From NCBI GenBank assembly GCA_000437315.1, contig FR899423.1:1-47225 (forward strand): DNA of 47,225 bases, given 5' to 3'. The stretch is from Mycoplasma sp. CAG:472. GTDB taxonomy: Bacteria > Bacillota_I > Bacilli_A > RF39 > UBA660. The notes below the pieces were generated by a model. The model was not told the DNA's origin. It searched no databases and saw nothing but the letters and a program-made list of their open reading frames with translations. Both the position numbers and the translations under genes were made by a program. Numbering within the stretch: position 1 is the first letter of the stretch; every line of letters begins with the position of its first letter. Positions 8,244 to 16,645 of this stretch are shown in pieces.

Positions 8244-8807
8244 ATGAAGGGAGAAAATATAAGCAAGATGATTTTAAACCAAGAAATGCTATATAAAGAT
8301 ATCACGGATGAATTAATAAAAATGGCTACTCCAAATGATAATCCAATACCTGAAATATCTAGATATTTAAAATATAATTTAAAAAATGCATCTTTTGATA
8401 TGAAAGATATAACTGATATTGAAAGAATAACATTAAAACAAATTCAAAATAAAATAGGTGGACAATTTAATATGATACATAGAGTTCAAGAAAAAGGTGT
8501 ACGAACACCGGATGCTGAATATTATAATAAATTATTACATACAAATAAAAGATATTATGATGTAAAAGCTCCCAAAAAAAGTAATAATATCAAAAGTAAA
8601 AAACATAAGATAACTCATTCTTTAGACCAAGCAAAAGGTCAGACAAGAAATGTAATTATTTCATTGTTAAGGGAAGAATGTGATTTACCAAATGGTGAAG
8701 CAGTGCATCAAATAAAAAATGCATTAAGTAAACCTGATTATTCTTGGCTAAATAGTGTTATTTTAGTTGGTAAAAATAATTTTATAAAAATATATCAAAG
8801 AAAATAA
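8244..8807 (+). CDS. Orphan CdiA-C-like (BECR-fold) nuclease domain protein
   Basis: 187 residues with no signal peptide or membrane segment. The C-terminal half has the pattern of CdiA C-terminal/BECR-type toxin domains as found in phage head proteins and ICE genes: TPDAEYYNKL, YYDVKAPK (the conserved D/E-x-K strand), then DQAKGQTRNVIISL and YSWLNSVILV. I infer a cytoplasmic RNase-like activity from this pattern; no immunity or antitoxin gene adjoins. The start is uncertain: ATG 8244 lacks a good SD, ATG 8268 follows AAGGGAG at 14 nt, and a strong AAAGGAGG (8206-8213) lies too far upstream for either and is followed by an in-frame stop at 8232. The 150-bp upstream gap contains TGTAAAACAGTTTACA (8101-8116), a possible operator. 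A minus-strand promoter-hairpin faces its 3' end. Confidence 0.65.
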   Translation: MKGENISKMILNQEMLYKDITDELIKMATPNDNPIPEISRYLKYNLKNASFDMKDITDIERITLKQIQNKIGGQFNMIHRVQEKGVRTPDAEYYNKLLHTNKRYYDVKAPKKSNNIKSKKHKITHSLDQAKGQTRNVIISLLREECDLPNGEAVHQIKNALSKPDYSWLNSVILVGKNNFIKIYQRK

Positions 8808-8848
8808 AAAAAGAGGCAACCTTGTTGTACCAACGCTTTTGCCTCTTT
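8803..8848 (-). terminator. Minus-strand terminator hairpin at the 3' end of the CdiA-C-like gene
   Basis: AAAGAGGCAA (8810-8819) pairs with TTGCCTCTTT (8839-8848), with an inner GTTG-TAC-CAAC helix. The long T run lies on the minus strand (complement of 8803-8812), while the plus strand has only TTT. So it works best for transcripts coming from the right, although it may also end the plus-strand gene. Confidence 0.65.
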
Positions 8849-8857
8849 AATGACTAC

Positions 8858-8886
8858 ATTGTAACATAAAAACTATAATGTGTCAA
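8858..8886 (-). promoter_or_regulatory. Minus-strand promoter firing into the hairpin and the nuclease gene
   Basis: Complement of TGTCAA at 8881-8886 is a perfect TTGACA; after exactly 17 bp comes TACAAT (8863-8858). The expected start is near 8851, so the predicted transcript is little more than the following hairpin unless the polymerase reads through into antisense of the nuclease gene. Confidence 0.55.
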
Positions 8887-9105
8887 ATCGAAGCATACCA
8901 TAATTTGATAATGTATTAGTTTTAAAAACTAGGCTACATTATTACTCCGACTATTAATATTATAATCAGAAAAAAAGAAAAAATGATAATAATTTTAGTA
9001 ATTATGCTATTAAAACCTAAATATAGTCACATTAATTAAAATTACACAAAAAGAAATTAAATAACATTGCTAAGTTATATTCTTTTTATTAAATGTTAAA
9101 ATCTA

Positions 9106-9114
9106 TGGTATACT
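9106..9114 (+). promoter_or_regulatory. Extended -10 promoter of the 9134-polA-mutM unit
   Basis: TG-G-TATACT is an extended -10 element 20 bp before the start codon. The -35 region is a poor match, which an extended -10 can tolerate. Confidence 0.5.
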
Positions 9115-9133
9115 ATATATATGGGAGTAAGAT

Positions 9134-9646
9134 ATGCTAGATAAGTTAATAGTTAAGGGAACAGAAAATTATAAATGTTATGATATATTAAAGGATTTAT
9201 ATGCTAATAATCCTGAATTTAAAAAAATTGTAGATGAAGGTATTGAAAGTGGGAAAGTATCTGGTTTTTCACAAGAATTATGGGATAAACTTGATATGCA
9301 AAATATACGTTCAAGAGGAGTAAATTCATTTTGCGAAGTATTTAGAGATGGTGCTAATTTAGGCTATTGCACAGTATGTGCTAAACAAGTTAGTTATTCA
9401 CTTGATAATCCTTATTTATGTGGAGGTACAAATACATTTTTAATTGGAACAGTTAATTCTCCAGATGGAAGACATACATGGATTGAAAATGAAAATAAAA
9501 TAATTGATACAACATTTATGCTTGTTATAGCAAAAGATTATGTAAAATATTTTGGTTATACTTTAGAAAATAGATATAATCCAAATATTGATCCAATATA
9601 TGTAAATGCAAAAGAATTTACAAATGATAAAAGTTTAAGGAGGTAA
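9134..9646 (+). CDS. Cytoplasmic transglutaminase-like cysteine-peptidase-fold protein
   Basis: 170 residues without a signal peptide. A Cys-His-Asp arrangement typical of transglutaminase-like folds can be read: GYCTVCAKQ (about residues 78-86), GRHTWIEN (His about 116) and KIIDTTFM (Asp about 126). I do not recognise a named family and the substrate is unknown. The GGAGG of polA lies in its last codons and polA starts 2 bases after the stop, so this gene is co-transcribed with polA and mutM; that placement is unusual and may be regulatory convenience rather than a DNA-repair role. The start ATG 9134 has GGGAGTAAG upstream. Confidence 0.65.
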   Translation: MLDKLIVKGTENYKCYDILKDLYANNPEFKKIVDEGIESGKVSGFSQELWDKLDMQNIRSRGVNSFCEVFRDGANLGYCTVCAKQVSYSLDNPYLCGGTNTFLIGTVNSPDGRHTWIENENKIIDTTFMLVIAKDYVKYFGYTLENRYNPNIDPIYVNAKEFTNDKSLRR

Positions 9647-9648
9647 AA

Positions 9649-12195
9649 ATGAAAAAAATAATTTTAATTGATGGAAATAATTTAATGTTTCGAAGTTATT
9701 ATGCAACTTTTTACAGTGGAGCAAATATGAAAACAAGTACGGGACTTCCTACAAATGCCTTATTTTCTTTTACAAATATGATTAATAAAATAATTAAGGA
9801 TGAAAATCCATCATATGTAGCCGTGGCTTTTGATATTGGTAAAAACTTTCGTAAAAAAGAATTTTCTTTTTATAAAGAGGGTAGACAAAACACTCCTGAT
9901 GAACTTAAAATGCAAATGCCTTATGCAAGAGAAATACTTTCAGCAATGGGTATTAAATATTTAGAACTTGAACCATATGAAGCTGATGATATTATTGGAA
10001 CTTTAGTTAAAATGTGTGCTAAAGATGCTGATTTTGATGCTACAATAATTTCATCAGATAAAGATTTACTCCAACTTATAAATTTTGAAACTGATGTTAA
10101 ACTTCTTAAACAAACAGGATTTATTCGCTTTAATGAAAAAACTTTTAAAGAGGAATATGGAGTAGATCCTATTAATATGATTGATTTAAAAGCTTTAATG
10201 GGAGATAGTTCAGATAATATTCCAGGTGTTAAAGGTATTGGTGAAAAAGGTGCTATTAAACTTTTAAAGGAATACCAAACAATTGAAAATTTATATGAAC
10301 ATATTGATGAAATAAAGGGTAGTACTCATGATAAACTTGTTACCTTTAAAGAGGATGCTTTTATGTCAAAAAAAATAGCCACTATATATTGTGATGTTCC
10401 TCTTAAAATATCTTTAAATGATTTGAAATATGATGGACCTAATAATGAACTATTATATGATGTATTTTCTAAACTAGAATTTACTTCACTTTTAAGTAAT
10501 CTTACAAAAGAAAAAAAGAATGAAAAAATAAATTTTATTTCAGTAGATGAAAATATTAATGTTGTAACAAATGATATAGTTTCTTTATATATTGAATGTG
10601 ATAATGAAGATTACACATGTGCAAATATAGTAAGCATCTCATTATACGATGGTAAATTTTTCTACTTTTTTTCTAAAGAAAATATTAAATATTTAGATTT
10701 AACTAATAAAAAGGTAGTATGTTTTGATAGTAAAAAATGCCAGTATTTATTAAATAAAAGTTTTGATGTTTATCTTGATTATTCACTTTGTTCATATTTA
10801 AATGGTCATAATATTAAGGATGATATTTCATTTACCGCAATAAAATGTGGTTTTGAAATACCAACTATAAATAATTTACTTAAAATTTATGGAACAAATG
10901 AATATATTCAATATGAACTATTAAAGGTAAAATTCTTATTTGAAAATTATGAGAATAATTATAATCTTTTGAAAGAAAATAAACAAGAGGAAATTTATGA
11001 AAATATAGAACTTCCACTTTCAAAAGTACTTCTTAAAATGGAAAAAGAGGGAATTAAAGTATCAAGTGAAATTTTGGATAATCAAAAAGAAATTATTTCT
11101 AAAAAGCTCGAGAAAATTACTGCAAAGATATATGAGTATGCAGGCGAAGTATTTAATATTTCATCTCCAAAACAACTTGGAGAGATTCTTTTCGAAAAGA
11201 TGCAAGTAGGTAAAGGTAAAAAAAATAAAACTAGCTATAAAACAGATGAAGCATCTTTAGAAAAACTTGTAAATGTTCATCCGATTATTAATTTGATTTT
11301 AGAATACCGTGGTTTATCTAAATTAAAATCCACTTATATTGATGGCTTAAAAGAATATATAGTGGATGGTAAAATTCATACAATATTTAAACAAACTGTA
11401 GCAAGAACAGGAAGACTTTCTTCAATTCATCCAAATCTTCAAAATATTCCTGTTAAAACCGAGGAAGGAAAACAAATTAGAAAAGCATTTTTACCAAGTA
11501 ATGATGTATTTCTAAGTTTAGATTATTCACAAATAGAGTTAAGAATTCTTGCTTCAACAATAAATTCTAAACCAATGATTGATACATTTAATGCAGGTGG
11601 CGATATACATGCAAAGGTTGCTGCCGATATACATAATAAAGATATAAAAGAGGTTACCAAAGCAGAAAGAAGTGCTGCAAAAGCAGTAATATTTGGAATT
11701 GTATATGGAATAAGTGGTTTTGGTCTTGGTGAAAATCTTCATATATCTAAAAAAGAAGCCGATGAGTTTATTGAAAAGTATTATCATCTTTACCCTGAAG
11801 TAAAACAGTATATGGAAAAAATGATAGAATTTGCTAAACAAAATGGTTATGTTTATACAAATTATGGAAGAAAAAGAGTAATAAGTGAAATAAATGATGC
11901 TAATTTTATGGTTAGAAAATCAGGTGAAAGAATGGCTATTAATACACCAATTCAAGGTAGTGCAGCGGATATTATTAAAATGGCAATGATTAAAATTGAT
12001 GAAATATTTACAAAAGAAAATATTCAAAGTAAATTAGTATTACAAATTCATGATGAACTTATATTTGATGTTAAAAATGAAGAACTAGAAAAAGTTGAAA
12101 ACATTGTAAAAGATGCAATGGAAAATATAGTTAGTTTATCAGTACCACTTAAGGTAAGCACTGATGTTGGAACTAACTGGTATGATTTAAAATAA
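9649..12195 (+). CDS. polA: DNA polymerase I
   Basis: Repair and Okazaki-fragment-processing polymerase, 848 residues. N-terminal 5'-3' exonuclease (about 1-290: LIDGNNLMFRSYYA, YEADDIIGTL, SSDKDLLQL, GDSSDNIPGVKGIGEKGA). The middle domain (about 300-460) has no recognisable DxE proofreading motif, so 3'-5' exonuclease activity is probably lost, as in Bacillus Pol I. The C-terminal polymerase has motif A SLDYSQIELRILA, motif B KAVIFGIVYGISGFG and motif C LQIHDELIFDV. The SD AAGGAGG lies within the preceding gene; mutM follows 9 bases after the stop. Confidence 0.96.
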   Translation: MKKIILIDGNNLMFRSYYATFYSGANMKTSTGLPTNALFSFTNMINKIIKDENPSYVAVAFDIGKNFRKKEFSFYKEGRQNTPDELKMQMPYAREILSAMGIKYLELEPYEADDIIGTLVKMCAKDADFDATIISSDKDLLQLINFETDVKLLKQTGFIRFNEKTFKEEYGVDPINMIDLKALMGDSSDNIPGVKGIGEKGAIKLLKEYQTIENLYEHIDEIKGSTHDKLVTFKEDAFMSKKIATIYCDVPLKISLNDLKYDGPNNELLYDVFSKLEFTSLLSNLTKEKKNEKINFISVDENINVVTNDIVSLYIECDNEDYTCANIVSISLYDGKFFYFFSKENIKYLDLTNKKVVCFDSKKCQYLLNKSFDVYLDYSLCSYLNGHNIKDDISFTAIKCGFEIPTINNLLKIYGTNEYIQYELLKVKFLFENYENNYNLLKENKQEEIYENIELPLSKVLLKMEKEGIKVSSEILDNQKEIISKKLEKITAKIYEYAGEVFNISSPKQLGEILFEKMQVGKGKKNKTSYKTDEASLEKLVNVHPIINLILEYRGLSKLKSTYIDGLKEYIVDGKIHTIFKQTVARTGRLSSIHPNLQNIPVKTEEGKQIRKAFLPSNDVFLSLDYSQIELRILASTINSKPMIDTFNAGGDIHAKVAADIHNKDIKEVTKAERSAAKAVIFGIVYGISGFGLGENLHISKKEADEFIEKYYHLYPEVKQYMEKMIEFAKQNGYVYTNYGRKRVISEINDANFMVRKSGERMAINTPIQGSAADIIKMAMIKIDEIFTKENIQSKLVLQIHDELIFDVKNEELEKVENIVKDAMENIVSLSVPLKVSTDVGTNWYDLK

Positions 12196-12204
12196 GGAGG
12201 AAAT

Positions 12205-13017
12205 ATGCCAGAACTTCCTGAGGTAGAAACAGTTAGAAATTATTTAAAAGAAAACATTTTGAATAAAAAAATAATTAATATAGATATTTTATACCCTAAA
12301 ATGATTGAAAATGATATAAATGAATTTAAGAAAAAACTTATTAATAACTTTTTTATTGATATTCAAAGAAAAGGTAAATATTTAATATTCGCATTAGATA
12401 AATACTATTTAATATCACATCTTCGTATGGAAGGTAAATTTAATATTAAACCCATAAACGAAGAAATATCTAAACATGAACACGTTATATTTTATTTTGA
12501 GAATTTCACATTAAGATATAATGATACTCGTAAGTTTGGAAGAATGAAATTAATTAATAAGAATGATCTTGATGATTATTTTAAAAATATTGGACCTGAT
12601 GCTAATAATGTAGAGTATGATGATGAAATATTACATAAAATAAATAAGTCAAATAAATGTATAAAAACTATTTTACTAGATCAAAGTATATTATCAGGTA
12701 TTGGTAATATTTATGCTGATGAAATTCTTTTTAAAGCAAGAATTAATCCCTTTATGAAAGGCAAAGATATTAGTAAAAATGATTTAGAAAATATTATAAG
12801 ATATTCTAAAGAAATACTAGATGATTCAATTAAACATAAAGGAACCACTATTAAAAGTTATACATTTTCTTTAAATCATGCTGGTAGTTATCAAGACTAT
12901 TTACTTGTTCATAAAAATGATGGTAAACATTGTAAAGTATGTAATGAAATAATATTAAAAACAAAAATTGATGGAAGAAGTACATATTATTGTAAAAAAT
13001 GCCAAGGTGTAAAATGA
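12205..13017 (+). CDS. mutM: Formamidopyrimidine-DNA glycosylase
   Basis: Base-excision repair enzyme removing 8-oxoguanine and FapyG, with AP-lyase activity. MPELPEVETV supplies catalytic Pro2 and Glu3; RKGKYLIF holds the conserved Lys; the helix-two-turn-helix region is around LLDQSILSGIGNIYADEILF; the C-terminal zinc finger is CKVCNE...YYCKKCQ. 270 residues, typical. The order polA-mutM is common in Bacillota and spacing indicates one operon. The next gene starts inside its stop (ATGA). Confidence 0.96.
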   Translation: MPELPEVETVRNYLKENILNKKIINIDILYPKMIENDINEFKKKLINNFFIDIQRKGKYLIFALDKYYLISHLRMEGKFNIKPINEEISKHEHVIFYFENFTLRYNDTRKFGRMKLINKNDLDDYFKNIGPDANNVEYDDEILHKINKSNKCIKTILLDQSILSGIGNIYADEILFKARINPFMKGKDISKNDLENIIRYSKEILDDSIKHKGTTIKSYTFSLNHAGSYQDYLLVHKNDGKHCKVCNEIILKTKIDGRSTYYCKKCQGVK

Positions 13018-13532
13018 AAAAAGAAATAATATTAACTTTATTAACATTTATATTTCTTTCTATTGGAGCATATTTTTGTTATAAAAAGAAAATTGAAATT
13101 AATGATATTAAATCTCCAGTTAATTCTTTTTTGTATATTAATTATGATAATAATTATATAAATTCAAATATAGATTTTTTAGATAAAAAGACTACTTTAA
13201 AATCAAAAGCTTATATAACTTATGAAACAAATAGTAATAGTGATGTATGTTTAAATTATATTTTAAAAGCAGATGGAAATTATGATAAAACTGAAGGTGT
13301 TGATGAAAATAATAAAGAACTTACTTTTTTAATCGAAGGTTTAAGCGAGGAAAAAGAAATTCCTTCTTTTGAAAAGGATGATGAAATAATTCTTTATACT
13401 TTTAAAGTTAAACCTAATACACATGAAGAATATAATATAATAACTAATTTTTATATAAATAATTTAGATCAAAGTGAACTTACAAATAATTCTATAGACT
13501 TTACATATTTTGTAAAGCAGACAAATTGTTAA
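13014..13532 (+). CDS. Small membrane-anchored protein, possible divergent surface-family member
   Basis: 172 residues. The N-terminal segment (about 5-25, ILTLLTFIFLSIGAYFCY) is a signal anchor; the rest is polar and exported. The frame opens at ATG 12999, but ATG 13014 overlaps the mutM stop as ATGA and has AAGGTG upstream, so I prefer it. The distal part shows ITYETNSNSDVCLNY and ends YFVKQTNC; the position of these two cysteines and the final YxxKxTNC resemble the surface proteins at 43629 (CTFDVIFEYD ... YAKKTNC) and 46419. This may be a short relative of that family (weak inference). It is translationally coupled to mutM. Function unknown. Confidence 0.65.
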   Translation: MKKEIILTLLTFIFLSIGAYFCYKKKIEINDIKSPVNSFLYINYDNNYINSNIDFLDKKTTLKSKAYITYETNSNSDVCLNYILKADGNYDKTEGVDENNKELTFLIEGLSEEKEIPSFEKDDEIILYTFKVKPNTHEEYNIITNFYINNLDQSELTNNSIDFTYFVKQTNC

Positions 13533-13586
13533 TTTTTTCTTTACAAATTAAAAATTTTTTGATATTTTTATTGTAAGGAGAGTACA

Positions 13587-14783
13587 ATGAAAAAAGAAAA
13601 ATTGGTAGCTAGTGCTCTTGCTTTTAATACACTTCTTACTGCATTTACTATTAACGCAAAGGCAAAAACACTTGATGTGCCATACATTTATGAAGAAGAA
13701 AAATATGGTGAAAGCCAGCTTGGTAGAGAATTAAATTACTATCACATTGAAAATGAAAAACAAAATTTAAATAGCAAAAAGCTTCTTTTGAATTTTGCAA
13801 TTCATGGGTTTGAGGATGCTTTTGATTATGATGGACAATTACTAGTAAAAATAGCTGAAAACATAATATCTTATTATGAAGAAAATTATGATAAACTTGG
13901 CTCTTATGAACTTTATATAATTAAATGCTCTAATCCTGATGGTACTTATGAAGGCTATACAAATAATGGTTATGGAAGATGCACAAGTACTGGTGTAGAC
14001 TTAAATAGAGATTTTGATTATTATCATCAAAAAAATGGTAGTGCAAGATATTACTCGCAAGAACCTTTTAGTGCTGTTGAGTCGCAGGCTTTAAGAGATG
14101 TTACAATTAAAATAGAACCTGATATTGTGATAGATTGTCATGGATGGTTAAATGGTTATTATGGAAGTTATAATCTTTATCAAAAATTTAGTCAAAACTT
14201 TTATTTGCCTTACTGTGGAGGATATGGAAGCGGATACTATTCTTCATGGACTACAACAATTGGTGCTGAAGGTATGCTTTTAGAGTTTCCTTGGCCCTCA
14301 AATGACCATGATAAATTTATTGAAACTTATAGTAATAAAATGATTGATTTAATTAATGGTGTTGCTAGTGAAACTTTAAATGAACAACAAAATTTAGAAA
14401 AAAATGAATGTAATTTAATAGTGAAGAATAGAAAATATTTTCCATATAGATCTTCGATTAAGATTGGTGGAACTAATTATTATTCATTAACTGATATTGC
14501 AAGAATGCTAGAATTTGAGATGTCTTTTGAAGAAGGCAAAATAGTTTTAAAAAATAATTATGATTATTTAACTTTTTATCCTTGTACTAACGTAATTCAA
14601 GTGCAAGATAATCATTATAATTTGAGTGTCAATTCATTTGAAAATAACGGAGAAATATTTGTACCTCTTAGAGAAGTATTAGAGCTATTAGGTCATAGTG
14701 TTGAATGGAATGGAAAGACAAACTCTATATATATTGATTCAAATATTATATTAAGTAGAAAACTTGTTGTTGAAAACTCTTAA
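13587..14783 (+). CDS. Exported M14-family zinc carboxypeptidase with copper-amine-oxidase-N-like domain
   Basis: 398 residues. A signal peptide (about 1-27, cleavage probably after AKA) is followed by a peptidase M14 domain (about 30-265): zinc ligands in HGFED (HxxE) and DCHGW, substrate-binding NPDG and GVDLNRDF (usually NRNF), and the catalytic Glu in LLEFPWP. From about residue 290 there is a copper-amine-oxidase N-terminal-like domain (YFPYRSSIKIGGTNYYSLTDIARML, EIFVPLREVLELLGHSVEWN shown in part), a stalk or wall-binding module common in Clostridia. It probably trims cell-wall or other extracellular peptides; the substrate is unknown. GGAGAG precedes the ATG. The -35 of the next promoter overlaps its last codons. 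Confidence 0.87.
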   Translation: MKKEKLVASALAFNTLLTAFTINAKAKTLDVPYIYEEEKYGESQLGRELNYYHIENEKQNLNSKKLLLNFAIHGFEDAFDYDGQLLVKIAENIISYYEENYDKLGSYELYIIKCSNPDGTYEGYTNNGYGRCTSTGVDLNRDFDYYHQKNGSARYYSQEPFSAVESQALRDVTIKIEPDIVIDCHGWLNGYYGSYNLYQKFSQNFYLPYCGGYGSGYYSSWTTTIGAEGMLLEFPWPSNDHDKFIETYSNKMIDLINGVASETLNEQQNLEKNECNLIVKNRKYFPYRSSIKIGGTNYYSLTDIARMLEFEMSFEEGKIVLKNNYDYLTFYPCTNVIQVQDNHYNLSVNSFENNGEIFVPLREVLELLGHSVEWNGKTNSIYIDSNIILSRKLVVENS

Positions 14784-14798
14784 AATTTATGCTATATT
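14770..14798 (+). promoter_or_regulatory. Promoter of the GreA-like gene overlapping the upstream stop codon
   Basis: TTGAAA (14770-14775), 17-bp spacer, TATATT (14793-14798). The -35 is within the last codons of the M14 peptidase and its stop (14781-14783) is in the spacer. The stretch TTGAAAACTCTTAA is identical to the ldh/tyrS junction at 42132. Confidence 0.55.
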
Positions 14799-14822
14799 TA
14801 TAATAGTGAAAGGAAGGTAGAA

Positions 14823-15320
14823 ATGAGATTAACAGTTGAGGAAGCTCAAAAAAAGAACGAAAGAATAGATTTTTTAAAGAGTAGATTAGAGAAAATCAGA
14901 AATGAAAGAAATGATTTCCAAGGTAGTGCTGGATATGATTCTAATGAACCATACTTTGCTTTACTTTCTCAAATGGAAGATACTACAAACAAAGAAATAA
15001 TGCAAATTAATCAAGAACTAGCTACTGCTGAAATTGTTGATCCAACACTTGCTAATGAAAATTTAGTAAACGATGGAGATACAATTGATTTATTAATTAC
15101 ATTTGCTGATGGTACTGTTTTATCAAATACAGTAAAAGTTGTAAACCATATTGAAGAGTATCAACCAAATGTTGTTACAACTTCATCTCCAATTGGTATG
15201 GCTATTTATGGAAAAGAATTAGGTTCTGTAGTTGATTGCCAAACTCCAAATGGAAATATTAAAATTCAAATTATGGGCAAAGCTCTTAAAGAAGAACAAG
15301 AAGAAACTCTAGGAAGATAA
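14823..15320 (+). CDS. GreA/GreB-like transcription elongation factor family protein
   Basis: 165 residues. Residues 1-75 form a charged coiled coil (LTVEEAQKKNERIDFLKSRL...); residues 85-155 match the GreA C-terminal FKBP-like domain (VNDGDTIDLLITFADGT, SSPIGMAIYGKELGSVV, KIQIMGKAL). Gre factors enter the RNA polymerase secondary channel and stimulate transcript cleavage. The acidic tip residues are not in the standard context here (FQGSAGYDSNEPY), so it may be a Gre-fold paralogue rather than canonical GreA. It is a single-gene unit with its own promoter, AAGGAAGG SD and terminator. Confidence 0.72.
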   Translation: MRLTVEEAQKKNERIDFLKSRLEKIRNERNDFQGSAGYDSNEPYFALLSQMEDTTNKEIMQINQELATAEIVDPTLANENLVNDGDTIDLLITFADGTVLSNTVKVVNHIEEYQPNVVTTSSPIGMAIYGKELGSVVDCQTPNGNIKIQIMGKALKEEQEETLGR

Positions 15321-15341
15321 TCAAATTGGTTATCTTTTTTT
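15314..15341 (+). terminator. Terminator of the GreA-like gene
   Basis: AAGATAATC (15314-15322) pairs with GGTTATCTT (15328-15336, one G-T), followed by a T run. The stem includes the stop codon. Confidence 0.8.
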
Positions 15342-15388
15342 ATTGTGATTTTAATTTTTATATCTTATAATATTTGTAGGAGGAAAAT

Positions 15389-16645
15389 ATGTTTTTACCT
15401 GCAGATAAATATAAAGTTATAAATAAGACTATTTTAAGTGATGTTGACAAGAAAAACTTAATATCTTTTTATATGCCTATTATTGGAAGCTTAGCGGTTT
15501 CTTTATATCTTATTTTGTGGCAAGATTTATCTTTAAAAGAGGAAGAGAGTGAAGAAGAAATTCATCAACATTTAATTTCACTTTTAAATGATACAAAAGA
15601 AAATGTTCAAAGTGCATTTTACTCTCTTGAGGCTGTAGGACTTTTAAAAACATATGTAAAACCTGGTGATGTAAAATCTTATATTTATGAACTTTATAGT
15701 CCACTTTTACCATCAGAGTTTTTTAATCATCCAATACTTAATATGGTACTTTATAGTAATATTGGACCTGATGAATATGATAAATTATTTAAGTTTTTTC
15801 AAAAGAAAAGAAGTGATTATTCAGGTTATGAAGAAATTACTAAAAAAATGGATGAAGTATTTATTTCTTCTTCATATGCTCCGAAAGATGGTGCTAAAGA
15901 AAGATGCTCAAATGCTGTTAGTTTAAATAGTAAAATCGATTATGATTTAATTACATCATCGATACCAAAAAGTGTTTTATCTGAAAAAGCACTTAATAAA
16001 AAAGCTAGGGAGTTAATTGATAATTTGTCATTTATATATAACTTTAATACCTTACAAATGATTGAACTAATGCGTAATAGTTTAAATGAATTTGGAATGA
16101 TTGATAAAAATGAACTTAGAATTAATGCTCGAAAGAAATATAATTTATCGTCAAATAGTATGCCAACACTTGTTTATAGAACTCAACCAGAATATTTAAA
16201 AAAGGCAAGTGGAGATAACTCACTTCATGCTCAAATTGTTCAAATGTTTGAAAGCATTAGTCCTTATGACTTTTTAAAATATAAAAATAAAGGTGCAAGT
16301 CCTACGGCTAAAGATTTAAAACTTGTAGAAAATCTTTTGGTTGATTTAGAACTTACTCCAGCTGTTGTAAATGTATTACTCGATTATTGCCTTCGTAAAA
16401 ATAATAATCGCCTTACAACTGCTTATGTAGAAACTATTGCTGGTCAATGGAAAAGGGCTGATTTAAAAACTGCTGAAGAAGCTATGAAGTTTGCGGAAAA
16501 AGAACATAAAAAATTAAATAAGAAGATAACTGTTTCAAATAAGAAAATTAGTGAACCAGCTTGGTTTAATACAAAGATTGAAAAAAATGATGCAACTGAA
16601 GAAGAACAAAAGGAACTAACTGATTTATTAAAGGAGTTTAAGTAA
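15389..16645 (+). CDS. dnaB: Replication initiation/helicase-loading protein DnaB (Bacillus type)
   Basis: 418 residues resembling B. subtilis DnaB, the membrane-associated co-loader of the replicative helicase (not the helicase itself). N-terminal winged-helix domain with KYKVINKTILSDVDKKNLISFY, LISFYMPIIGSLAVSLY and a two-domain repeat; the C-terminal DnaB/DnaD domain (about 275-375) has the ending AGQWKRADLKTAEEAMKFA characteristic of PF07261. SD AGGAGG. It overlaps dnaI by one base (TAATG), forming the classic dnaB-dnaI primosome pair. Confidence 0.88.
   Translation: MFLPADKYKVINKTILSDVDKKNLISFYMPIIGSLAVSLYLILWQDLSLKEEESEEEIHQHLISLLNDTKENVQSAFYSLEAVGLLKTYVKPGDVKSYIYELYSPLLPSEFFNHPILNMVLYSNIGPDEYDKLFKFFQKKRSDYSGYEEITKKMDEVFISSSYAPKDGAKERCSNAVSLNSKIDYDLITSSIPKSVLSEKALNKKARELIDNLSFIYNFNTLQMIELMRNSLNEFGMIDKNELRINARKKYNLSSNSMPTLVYRTQPEYLKKASGDNSLHAQIVQMFESISPYDFLKYKNKGASPTAKDLKLVENLLVDLELTPAVVNVLLDYCLRKNNNRLTTAYVETIAGQWKRADLKTAEEAMKFAEKEHKKLNKKITVSNKKISEPAWFNTKIEKNDATEEEQKELTDLLKEFK

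Larger units (their letters stand above)
8849..9133. other. Non-coding gap with a second stable hairpin
   Basis: No open frame of note on either strand. It holds the minus-strand promoter, a compound inverted repeat at 8908-8942 (outer ATAATGTA/TACATTAT, inner TAGTTTT/AAAACTA) without a T tail, then an A-rich tract and the promoter of the next gene. The 8908-8942 hairpin sits upstream of the minus-strand promoter and has no assigned role. Confidence 0.5.

Noticed and set aside
8851..8945. tracrRNA-like or CRISPR-repeat-like appearance of the minus strand (GTTTTTATGTTACAATG and following hairpin)
   Set aside because: No repeat array, no cas gene and only one copy; the features are explained by a TTGACA-17-TACAAT promoter followed by a terminator.
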